In this document: one piece after another, positions 1-5,848 of the stretch
How the letters are laid out: each line of letters opens with the position of its first letter
Numbering within the stretch: the stretch's first letter is position 1
Assembly: GCA_905212505.1 (NCBI GenBank)
Contig: CAJMEO010000019.1
Coordinates: 1 to 7,417, forward strand
DNA from: an uncultured Christensenella sp.
GTDB lineage: Bacteria; Bacillota; Clostridia; Christensenellales; UBA1242
Direction: 5' to 3'
Length of the DNA: 7,417 bases
Translations under genes and position numbers: made by a program
The notes under the pieces: model-generated
The model's database searches: none
The model's input: only the letters and a program-made list of their open reading frames with translations
What the model was told of the DNA's origin: nothing

Positions 1-20
1 TTGCAAATTAAATTATTAAT

Positions 21-64
21 ATATATTGTCATTATATATTAATTGTGCTTGTTTGTCAATATAT
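21..64. repeat. Imperfect inverted repeat around the left-edge promoter
   Basis: ATATATTGTCA (21-31) and TGTCAATATAT (54-64) are inverted copies, with 10 of 11 positions pairing and 22 bases between them. One arm overlaps the -35 box and the other covers the predicted start site and the edge of the -10 box. The placement would suit a repressor operator, but the arms are AT-rich and a role is only inferred. Confidence 0.35.
31..59 (-). promoter_or_regulatory. Perfect-consensus sigma-A promoter facing left out of the window
   Basis: On the minus strand there is TTGACA (59-54), a 17-base spacer and TATAAT (36-31), a full match to the housekeeping consensus with ideal spacing. Transcription would start near 24 and run off the left edge, so it should serve a gene outside the window. 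It lies beyond the obg terminator, which fits a new transcription unit. An imperfect inverted repeat (21-31 and 54-64) covers the -35 box and the probable start site. AT-rich DNA yields many TATAAT matches, but a perfect pair at 17 bases is uncommon by chance. Confidence 0.75.
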
Positions 65-191
65 CAAATTTTTTGCATTTTTTTGTTAATAACAATTATT
101 AAAAAATTTCTTGAAAATCTTTTTGTTCTCTAATCACTTCAAAAATTTAAAACAACAACATTAAATTCATGCAATCTTTAATATTTATAAA

Positions 192-217
192 AATAAGCGA
201 CATTTCTGTCACTTATT
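192..217 (-). terminator. Terminator of obg overlapping its stop codon
   Basis: The arms 192-197 (AATAAG) and 212-217 (CTTATT) pair, followed by a one-base mismatch and then GACA (199-202) with TGTC (207-210), leaving a TTTC loop. Read on the minus strand, the stem is followed by a short T run (191-189) that then breaks into A/T sequence. The obg stop codon (215-213) lies inside the hairpin. The stem is AT-rich, so efficiency may be moderate. Confidence 0.55.
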
Positions 218-1487
218 CAAAATATTCAAACTCATAAGAACCAATCTTAACAGTGTCGCCTTCTTGAAGACCTTTTTCCAAAAGTTTGTCAATAATTCCA
301 TTTTGCTTTAACCTTCGTTGAAAATATGCAAAACTTTCAGGATCGCTTAAAATTATTCCTCGGCTCATTTTATCAATCAGACCACCACTAACAACAAATC
401 TTCCCTCGTCATCACGTTTAACATCAAATGAAGTGTAATCTCGCTTATCAAGTTCAAACACTTCAATATGCTCACTTTCTTTTGGTGGAAGCTTTGAAAT
501 TTCTTCTATAACCGCGTTCAAAAGTTCATCAACGCCTTGTCTTGTTGCTGCAGAAAATTCAATTATTCTGTAATCTTTTCCATACTTTTGTTTAAATTCT
601 TCAACTTTTGCTTTTTGCAATTCATCAAAAATTAAATCCATTTTGTTCAAAACTATAATTTGAGGAGATGAAGCAACTTCTTTGTTATATTTTTTAAGTT
701 CGGTGTTAATAACAACAAAATCTTCAACAGGGTCTCTTCCATCCACGCCCGCAATGTCAATGATATGAAGCAAAATTCGCGTTCTCTCGATATGTTTTAA
801 AAATTCAAGCCCCAAACCCTTGCCTTCGCTTGCGCCTTCAATAATGCCCGGAATATCGGCTATAATAAAGCTGTTATTATAATATTTTACAACTCCAAGA
901 TTTGGCGACAATGTTGTGAAGTGATAAGCAGCAATTTTGGGCTTAGCACTTGTCAAAACACTTAAAATTTTGCTTTTGCCAACGCTAGGATATCCAATCA
1001 AGCCAACATCGGCAATAGTTTTAAGTTCAAGGTCCACGGCATATTCTTTTGTTTTTTCGCCAAGTTCGCTGAATGTTGGGCTTTGACGCCTTGAATTTGC
1101 AAACTTTGCATTCCCCCTTCCGCCAAGACCACCTTTCAAAATAACTTGTTTTTGCCCATGCTTAGTCATGTCTGCAATAACTTTTCCTGTTTCTACGTCT
1201 CTAACCACAGTTCCACACGGAACTTTCAAAACCAAATCTTCACCACTCTTTCCATAAGCATTACTACTCCCACCATTTGTGCCATTTTCAGCCTTATAGT
1301 GTTTTGTATAATAAAAATCAACTAAGTTATTTAGCCCTTCATCAGCAATCAAAACAATATCTCCGCCCTTTCCGCCATCTCCACCATCAGGTCCTCCATG
1401 CATGGTTAAAGTGTCGCGATAAAAGTTAACTTTCCCATCTCCGCCATTGCCGGCTTTAATATATATTCGTGTTTTATCAACAAACAT
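213..1487 (-). CDS. obg: GTPase Obg/CgtA, ribosome assembly and stress GTPase
   Basis: Essential P-loop GTPase that binds the 50S subunit and acts in late ribosome assembly and stress control in the cytoplasm. The 424-residue product has the three family domains. The glycine-rich Obg fold spans about 1-158 (GGPDGGDGGKGGD at 31-43, GGLGGRGN near 119-126). The G domain spans about 159-333, with P-loop GYPSVGKS (165-172), switch FTT (190-192), DIPG (211-214), NKMD (281-284) and SAA (312-314). The C-terminal OCT domain spans about 340-424, so the Firmicutes-type length is complete. The start is fixed by AAGGAGA (1501-1495) seven bases before ATG. A promoter lies at 1596-1567 and a terminator overlaps the stop. 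The usual rplU-rpmA neighbours are absent. Two oddities: the P-loop continues GKSK where GKST is usual, and the normal FRREKY-like stretch of the Obg fold reads FYRDTLTM. Family assignment is very secure. Confidence 0.97.
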   Translation of the reverse strand: MFVDKTRIYIKAGNGGDGKVNFYRDTLTMHGGPDGGDGGKGGDIVLIADEGLNNLVDFYYTKHYKAENGTNGGSSNAYGKSGEDLVLKVPCGTVVRDVETGKVIADMTKHGQKQVILKGGLGGRGNAKFANSRRQSPTFSELGEKTKEYAVDLELKTIADVGLIGYPSVGKSKILSVLTSAKPKIAAYHFTTLSPNLGVVKYYNNSFIIADIPGIIEGASEGKGLGLEFLKHIERTRILLHIIDIAGVDGRDPVEDFVVINTELKKYNKEVASSPQIIVLNKMDLIFDELQKAKVEEFKQKYGKDYRIIEFSAATRQGVDELLNAVIEEISKLPPKESEHIEVFELDKRDYTSFDVKRDDEGRFVVSGGLIDKMSRGIILSDPESFAYFQRRLKQNGIIDKLLEKGLQEGDTVKIGSYEFEYFE

Positions 1488-1566
1488 TAAAATTTCTCCT
1501 TATAATAAAATATATGATTTTGAATTTCAAAAAAACTTAAAATTAACACAAAATTTTAACAAAATT

Positions 1567-1596
1567 ATTATATCTTTGTCTTCACAGTTTGTGCAA
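1567..1596 (-). promoter_or_regulatory. Promoter of obg
   Basis: TTGCAC (1596-1591), an 18-base spacer and a perfect TATAAT (1572-1567) on the minus strand predict a start near 1560 and a leader of roughly 70 bases before the obg ATG at 1487. It lies in the 132-base gap after nth. An inverted repeat GTGC-N10-GCAC (1591-1594 with 1605-1608) overlaps the -35 box. No clear terminator separates nth from this promoter, so some nth readthrough into obg is possible. Confidence 0.6.
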
Positions 1597-1619
1597 TATC
1601 AGTCGCACGAAAATGCTAT

Positions 1620-2252
1620 TCATTGTTTTGATCTGTTATAATACACACAAAATTTTTTAAGCCCACACTCTTTGCATTTTGGATGTTGACTTTTGCAAAA
1701 ATATCTTCCGAACAAAACAAAATATAGATGCAGAGAAGACCACAAATTTTCGTCAAATTGTTTTTGCAAGTCAAATTCAACTTTATCAGGATTTTTGCCG
1801 TCACTAAGATTAAGCCTATGGCTCACTCTAAAAACATGAGTGTCAACAGCAATAGCATTTTTTTTGAAACCCTCGCTTAAAACAACATTCGCAGTTTTTC
1901 TTCCAACCCCGCTTAAACATACAAGCTCATCCAAAGTTTGTGGCACTGCACCATTAAATTTTTCAAGCAAATCTTTGCACATTGCAAGAATATTTTTTGC
2001 TTTGTTGTGATAAAACCCACACGAATGAATTTTTTGTTCAAGTTCTTGTTGTGACAATTTTATAAAATCTTCTGGTGTTTTATATTCTTTAAACAGTTCT
2101 TTTGTTACCAAGTTCACTCTTTTATCGGTGCATTGAGCAGATAAAATAACCGCCACTAAAAGTTCAAAAACCGAATTATATTCAAGTTCACACCTAGGGC
2201 TTTCAAATATTTCACTTAAATAATTATAAATTTCTGTGCATTTTTTATTCAC
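1620..2252 (-). CDS. nth: Endonuclease III, DNA glycosylase/AP lyase
   Basis: Base-excision repair enzyme that removes oxidised pyrimidines and cleaves the abasic site by beta-elimination. The 210-residue product is close to the E. coli length (211). It has the helix-hairpin-helix LSGVGRKTA (113-121) with catalytic Lys119, catalytic Asp137 in VDTHVFRV (136-143), and a C-terminal 4Fe-4S site with Cys186, Cys193, Cys196 and Cys202 in C-x6-C-x2-C-x5-C spacing. Lys in the hairpin and overall length favour Nth over MutY. The start is GTG (2252-2250): it is the only usable start codon after an in-frame TGA just upstream, and the N-terminus then aligns with known Nth. There is no proper Shine-Dalgarno sequence, and the -10 box ends seven bases before the GTG, suggesting a leaderless message. 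The stop is TGA. Confidence 0.96.
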   Translation of the reverse strand: MNKKCTEIYNYLSEIFESPRCELEYNSVFELLVAVILSAQCTDKRVNLVTKELFKEYKTPEDFIKLSQQELEQKIHSCGFYHNKAKNILAMCKDLLEKFNGAVPQTLDELVCLSGVGRKTANVVLSEGFKKNAIAVDTHVFRVSHRLNLSDGKNPDKVEFDLQKQFDENLWSSLHLYFVLFGRYFCKSQHPKCKECGLKKFCVYYNRSKQ

Positions 2253-2258
2253 ATCTTT

Positions 2259-2267
2259 ATTATATCA
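2259..2267 (-). promoter_or_regulatory. Extended -10 promoter of nth, probably leaderless
   Basis: On the minus strand TGATATAAT (2267-2259) is a perfect -10 hexamer with the extended TGn motif, which can work without a good -35. A weak TTGATT lies 15 bases upstream (2285-2280), inside the arm of the preceding terminator. With normal geometry transcription begins at about 2252, the first base of the nth GTG start codon. Confidence 0.6.
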
Positions 2268-2277
2268 AAATTATGAA

Positions 2278-2305
2278 AAAATCAATACTGATTTGTATTG
2301 ATTTT
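2278..2305 (-). terminator. Hairpin terminator of the lipoprotein gene
   Basis: AATCAATAC (2280-2288) pairs perfectly with GTATTGATT (2295-2303) around a six-base loop, and A/T pairs extend the stem to 2278-2305. Read on the minus strand it is followed by a T run (2279-2276) and sits 12 bases past the stop of the membrane-anchored protein gene. The opposite strand also has T-rich DNA after the stem, so it may act both ways. It isolates nth from upstream genes and directly abuts the nth promoter. Confidence 0.75.
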
Positions 2306-2317
2306 ATTATTTTTTAA

Positions 2318-2893
2318 TTATTTTGCAAAGTTTTCATTTAGATAACTGTAAAGATTTGTTTGTTTTGCCCTAACCGTATAATGATAATAAGAATAATCAG
2401 AGCCAGTTTTTACAAGATATATTGTGAAAGTTGTCATAGTGTCTGAATCTTTAACTTCAACAAGTGCTCGATCATATTCTTTTGAATATGAAGAATTATC
2501 AGTATATTCCTTTCCGTTCAATTTTATTGTTTGTGGATGAAGGTTATAATCAAACACAAGCCAAGTTCCACTGCTTGTTATATTTGAAATAGTTTCGGGT
2601 TTTTTTGTTATTTGTGGTTTCTCACCTAAAGCCCCATTAAAGAATGCACTCATCATATTTTGTTTGAAACTTTCATTGTATAAACTTATGATTTTGTTAT
2701 AAACATCTTTTGTTTCGTCATCTTGTGAATAACTTGGTTTGTTTTCTGACAATGTTGTGTTTATATAAACATTGATAAAATCTGGATTTGACAAATTAAG
2801 GTTATAATCTTTGTTCACGCAAGAAAACACAATAATTATTCCTGCCAAAACTCCAATAAGGCAAAGTGCCACAATAGATAAAGCTTTTTTCAT
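2318..2893 (-). CDS. Membrane-anchored or lipoprotein of unknown function
   Basis: I do not recognise a family for this 191-residue protein. It starts with MKK and a hydrophobic stretch (about 4-24) ending VFSC with Cys25. This could be a loose lipobox (Phe at -2 is unusual) or an uncleaved membrane anchor. The rest (about 26-191) is polar and rich in Asn, Ser, Tyr and Lys, with no further membrane span. That predicts an extracytoplasmic domain, seemingly with beta-strand-forming segments (TWLVFDYNL near 109-117, TTFTIYLVKTG near 154-164). The start is supported by AGGAGA (2904-2899) five bases before ATG. It lies 55 bases downstream of ftsH on the same strand, with a weak promoter of its own (2943-2915) and a good terminator after it. 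Coding status is secure from the ribosome site, signal and flanking signals; function is unknown. Confidence 0.8.
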   Translation of the reverse strand: MKKALSIVALCLIGVLAGIIIVFSCVNKDYNLNLSNPDFINVYINTTLSENKPSYSQDDETKDVYNKIISLYNESFKQNMMSAFFNGALGEKPQITKKPETISNITSSGTWLVFDYNLHPQTIKLNGKEYTDNSSYSKEYDRALVEVKDSDTMTTFTIYLVKTGSDYSYYHYTVRAKQTNLYSYLNENFAK

Positions 2894-2914
2894 TATTTTC
2901 TCCTAGTAATATAT

Positions 2915-2943
2915 AGTTTAAGTTTTTTTAAAAAATTAGTCAA
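2915..2943 (-). promoter_or_regulatory. Possible promoter of the lipoprotein gene
   Basis: TTGACT (2943-2938), a 17-base spacer and TAAACT (2920-2915) on the minus strand would start transcription near 2908, about 15 bases before the ATG and just ahead of AGGAGA. The -10 match is only partial. The element resembles the one before ftsH, with the same TAAACTAT followed by AGGAGAAAA, which raises its credibility. ftsH readthrough is the alternative. Confidence 0.35.
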
Positions 2944-2948
2944 ATAAT

Positions 2949-5129
2949 TTAATCATTTTTTGTGCCATCATTATTATTTTTATCTGTTTTTTGATTGTTT
3001 TTTTCAATTTCATTTTCAACTTTAAGATTTTTTATTTCTTTATTGTCAGAATTTTTATCTTTTTTGTTATCTTTATTTTCATTCAAATTTTTGCTTTCGA
3101 TTGTTTTTTGATTGCTGTTAATTGGTTTTTCAACAATTAAACCTTCTTGTTTTAACGCTTCAAGAGTGCGATTTTTAATTTCTTCCAAGCGTTTTTGTTC
3201 CAAAAGCATTTTTTCTTCACGTTCTTTTTGTTGTTGCTTTTTCTTTCGGTTTTCTCTTCTTGTCATGTTTTGAATTATTTGTTTAACACTTTTTCCTTCC
3301 ATGATAGCATCAAGTTCTTCCTTATAAGCCACATTTTTTTGCAAAAGCAAACTTGAAAGTGCTTCAACTTTATCCCAATTTTCTGTTAGAATTTTTTGAA
3401 CACGTTGATAGTTATAATCCAAAATTTTTCTAACTTCATCATCAATTTTGCTTGCGGTGTCATTTGAATATAAAACTTGATTTTGATAATCTCTTCCAAT
3501 AAACACTTCGGTTGAAGAACCAAGATTAATAAACCCAAGTTCACTGCTCATTCCAAATTCTGTTACCATTTTTCTTGCAATTTTTGTTGCTTGTTCAATA
3601 TCGTTTGATGCACCAGTTGTTATGTCTTGAAATTTAATGCTTTCGGCAACACGACCACCCATAAAACTTGCAATTAAATCGTTAAGTTTGTTGAATGTGG
3701 CATAATTATCGTCAGTATCAGGTCTAGACAGTGTGTATCCGCCCGCCATTCCACGAGGAATAATAGACACTTCTTGAACTGAATCGCAATATTTCAAAAC
3801 CCTGTGAAGTATCGCATGCCCACTTTCATGAATCGCTGTAATTTCACGGTCTTTTTCTGTCATAACTCGGCTTTTCTTTTGAGGGCCCATTATAACCTTA
3901 TTAACAGCTTCTTGAATGTCGATCATATTAATTTTAACACGATTGTCTCTTCCGGCAAGAATTGCCGCTTCATTCAACAAGTTCTCTAAGTCGGCACCGC
4001 TAAATCCTGTTGTTAATTTTGCAATGTTTTCAAGGTCAACATCATCAGCAAATTTTTTGTTTCTTGCATGAACTTGCAAAATCTTTTCTCTGCCTTTAAC
4101 ATCTGGCATATTAATATAAACCTGTCTGTCAAATCTGCCCGGTCTTAAAAGAGCAGGATCCAAAACATCAGGTCTGTTTGTTGCCGCAATAACAATAATC
4201 CCTTCGTTTGCTTCAAAGCCATCCATTTGAACCAAAAGTTGGTTTAATGTTTGTTCTCGTTCATCATTTCCGCCACCAAGCCCTGCGCCACGTTGACGAC
4301 CAACAGCATCAATTTCATCAATAAAAACTATGCAAGGCGCACTGCGTTTTGCCTGTTCAAACAAATCTCTAACACGACTTGCCCCCACGCCGACATACAT
4401 TTCAACAAAATCTGAACCAGAAATGCTGAAGAAAGGCGCATTGCATTCACCCGCAATTGCTTTTGCAAGCAAGGTCTTTCCTGTTCCCGGAGGGCCAACA
4501 AGAAGCACTCCTTTAGGAATTCTTGCCCCAAGTTCGGTGTATTTTCGTGGATTTTTTAGGAAATCCACAATTTCTTTTAGTTCTTCTTTCTCTTCTTCGC
4601 TTCCAGCAACATCACTAAATTTAACTTTACTTCGTTCAACATTTCTTGCACGACTTTTACCAAATGCTATATTTTTGTTGTTCGCTTCCATAACTGCTTT
4701 AATTATCATAAAGGCAATGATAAGCATAATTCCTATTGAAAGATAAGGAAGTATTTTTGAAATTATACTTTCTCCTTTCAAATTGTAGCTTGCAACAATT
4801 TTTCTTTCAGCATTTGCTGGGTCGGCATTATAATCGTCTATCAACTTAATAAGTTCTTGACTGTTTATAAACGTTGTGTAAAAATCACCATTGGAACCTT
4901 TCAAAAAGGCTTCAACCGTTATTTGACTGTCTTTAATTCTGATATAAAGTGTGTTGCCAACAGTCTTTACATGCGTAACTTCATTAGTTTCAACTTTATT
5001 TTGAAATTCTGTGTATGTTATTTCTTTTCCAGCCGGACTTTTAAAGCTTAAAAATATAACAAATACAATTAATAAAATAATAATTGCATAAAATATCCAA
5101 TTTGTTTGTTTGGTTGGTTTTTCGTTCAT
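2949..5129 (-). CDS. ftsH: ATP-dependent zinc metalloprotease FtsH
   Basis: Hexameric membrane AAA+ protease that extracts and degrades misassembled membrane proteins and short-lived regulators. In a 726-residue numbering: TM1 at about 12-29, extracytoplasmic domain about 30-125, TM2 about 126-145. Then come Walker A GPPGTGKT (212-219), the aromatic pore segment MYVGVG (244-249), Walker B IVFIDEID (267-274), RPGRFDR with the arginine fingers (329-335), zinc site HESGH (434-438) and the third-ligand Asp510 in GASND. All catalytic residues are present. The start is the ATG at 5129: AGGAG (5142-5138) lies eight bases before it. An upstream in-frame ATG at 5150 would add seven residues but has no ribosome site and lies before the predicted transcription start. 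Unusual: about 95 extra C-terminal residues, first a charged probable coiled coil (about 623-665), then a Lys/Asn/Glu-rich tail likely to be disordered. The family is usually about 610-650 residues. Confidence 0.97.
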   Translation of the reverse strand: MNEKPTKQTNWIFYAIIILLIVFVIFLSFKSPAGKEITYTEFQNKVETNEVTHVKTVGNTLYIRIKDSQITVEAFLKGSNGDFYTTFINSQELIKLIDDYNADPANAERKIVASYNLKGESIISKILPYLSIGIMLIIAFMIIKAVMEANNKNIAFGKSRARNVERSKVKFSDVAGSEEEKEELKEIVDFLKNPRKYTELGARIPKGVLLVGPPGTGKTLLAKAIAGECNAPFFSISGSDFVEMYVGVGASRVRDLFEQAKRSAPCIVFIDEIDAVGRQRGAGLGGGNDEREQTLNQLLVQMDGFEANEGIIVIAATNRPDVLDPALLRPGRFDRQVYINMPDVKGREKILQVHARNKKFADDVDLENIAKLTTGFSGADLENLLNEAAILAGRDNRVKINMIDIQEAVNKVIMGPQKKSRVMTEKDREITAIHESGHAILHRVLKYCDSVQEVSIIPRGMAGGYTLSRPDTDDNYATFNKLNDLIASFMGGRVAESIKFQDITTGASNDIEQATKIARKMVTEFGMSSELGFINLGSSTEVFIGRDYQNQVLYSNDTASKIDDEVRKILDYNYQRVQKILTENWDKVEALSSLLLQKNVAYKEELDAIMEGKSVKQIIQNMTRRENRKKKQQQKEREEKMLLEQKRLEEIKNRTLEALKQEGLIVEKPINSNQKTIESKNLNENKDNKKDKNSDNKEIKNLKVENEIEKNNQKTDKNNNDGTKND

Positions 5130-5142
5130 TTGGTTTTCTCCT
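5130..5142 (-). promoter_or_regulatory. Ribosome binding site that sets the ftsH start
   Basis: AGGAGAA (5142-5136) is followed after AGGAG by eight bases and then the ATG at 5129, encoding MNEKPTKQ. The alternative upstream ATG at 5150 has no purine-rich site before it and lies about six bases upstream of the predicted transcription start, so translation from it is unlikely. Confidence 0.75.
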
Positions 5143-5150
5143 GTCAACAT

Positions 5151-5178
5151 AGTTTAACACAAAATATATTTTTAGCAA
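5151..5178 (-). promoter_or_regulatory. Promoter of ftsH
   Basis: On the minus strand TTGCTA (5178-5173), a 16-base spacer and TAAACT (5156-5151) preceded by TG (TGTTAAACT, an extended -10) predict a start near 5144. That leaves a leader of about 15 bases carrying only the ribosome site. The elements are imperfect, but their position agrees with the start choice for ftsH. Confidence 0.45.
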
Positions 5179-5183
5179 AATGA

Positions 5184-5200
5184 AAAAAATCATTTTTTTA
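5184..5200 (-). terminator. Weak AT-only terminator after the YyaC-like gene
   Basis: On the minus strand seven A, a three-base TGA loop and seven T form a stem directly at the stop codon of the 5198-5710 gene, just upstream of the ftsH promoter. The T run doubles as a termination tract. The stem has no G-C pair and a very short loop, so it may be weak or not functional, and readthrough into ftsH is plausible. Confidence 0.3.
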
Positions 5201-5710
5201 AATTTTGATAAAATTTTTTATCATATTCTCAATTAATTGCATTATTTTTCCAGCAATATCGTCATTATTATATGAAAAAGCATTAAACAAAATTCCAGCA
5301 TCGCCGATAGACATTTTATTGTTAAGTGCACTCACAACAACACCCCCGCTTTTAAAAATCAAAATTGGTTTTTTGCCCCCTTCAATAAATATGCTGTCAA
5401 CTATAATTATTTTTGAATTTTGATGCTTTTTCTTCACAAATTCATAAACTTTTGAATAATTTAGTCCATTAATCTCTCGCTTTGAACATCCATAGCAAAA
5501 AACTTTTAATTTTTTTATTTTATCTCCCATCAAAACTCCAAAAGAATCTTGCTTATATTTTTTTGTTCCAACACACAAAAAAACGATTTGTTTTGTATTT
5601 TCAATTCCAAGTTTAAAAACATCTTCAAAAACATAAAAATCATTTAAATCATATAAATAAAAGTCAAGCATATAACAATTCTTAACAAAATTTTTATAAG
5701 TTTTCAGCAT
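5198..5710 (-). CDS. Divergent YyaC/DUF1256-like protein (GPR/HybD-type fold, putative)
   Basis: Small soluble protein of 170 residues with no signal or membrane span. The core pattern resembles YyaC (DUF1256), a sporulation-associated Firmicutes family related to germination protease GPR and HybD-like maturation peptidases. It has IVFLCVGT (42-49), then six residues and Asp55-Ser-Phe-Gly (family GT-x-x-x-x-x-DSLGP), VFCYG (70-74, family VYGTL), IIIVDS with Asp105 (101-106, family IIAVDA), a glycine/valine stretch SGGVVVSA (121-128) and SIGDAGI (134-140, family VGDISITG). The two Asp match the positions of the catalytic Asp pair in GPR. The match is from remembered family patterns, so it is tentative. 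The ATG at 5710 has no visible Shine-Dalgarno; Met14 (5671) is an alternative start, equally weak. It lies 68 bases upstream of ftsH and is divergent from cvpA. No confident promoter was found. Confidence 0.6.
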   Translation of the reverse strand: MLKTYKNFVKNCYMLDFYLYDLNDFYVFEDVFKLGIENTKQIVFLCVGTKKYKQDSFGVLMGDKIKKLKVFCYGCSKREINGLNYSKVYEFVKKKHQNSKIIIVDSIFIEGGKKPILIFKSGGVVVSALNNKMSIGDAGILFNAFSYNNDDIAGKIMQLIENMIKNFIKI

Positions 5711-5735
5711 TTCACAAACTTTTTTTATTTTTGTA

Positions 5736-5764
5736 TTGAAATTATTGTCAGATTATGCTATTAT
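5736..5764 (+). promoter_or_regulatory. Promoter of cvpA
   Basis: TTGAAA (5736-5741), a 17-base spacer and TATTAT (5759-5764), with the extended TGC just before the -10 box, predict a start near 5771 and a leader of about 78 bases before the ATG at 5849. An AT-only inverted repeat (ATTATTAAA 5760-5768 with TTTAATAAT 5780-5788) covers the -10 and start site; it might be an operator or simply AT-rich sequence. Confidence 0.65.
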
Positions 5765-5848
5765 TAAATTGTTAATTATTTTAATAATTTAATTCATAGT
5801 GAAAACAAACTTAAAATAAATTATTAAAAACTAAAGGATGTAAAATTT

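Noticed and set aside
1620..1622. Mycoplasma-type code with TGA as tryptophan
   Set aside because: nth ends at this TGA at the normal family length, and tryptophans in FtsH and the CvpA-family protein are encoded by TGG.
1620..2252. MutY or another helix-hairpin-helix glycosylase instead of Nth
   Set aside because: Lys119 in the hairpin is the Nth/AP-lyase signature, and the length and Asp/Cys positions match endonuclease III residue for residue with an offset of one.
4330..4746. 138-codon open frame on the plus strand inside ftsH
   Set aside because: It is antisense to the most conserved AAA+ part of ftsH, has no ribosome site, and its length follows from codon bias on the opposite strand.
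5127..5150. Longer ftsH start at 5150
   Set aside because: It has no ribosome site and lies upstream of the predicted transcription start, and AGGAG is correctly spaced for the ATG at 5129.
5206..5223. Near-palindrome TGATAAA-ATTT-TTTATCA at the end of the YyaC-like gene
   Set aside because: It lies within coding sequence, is AT-only and is not followed by a T run, so it is not a convincing terminator or operator.
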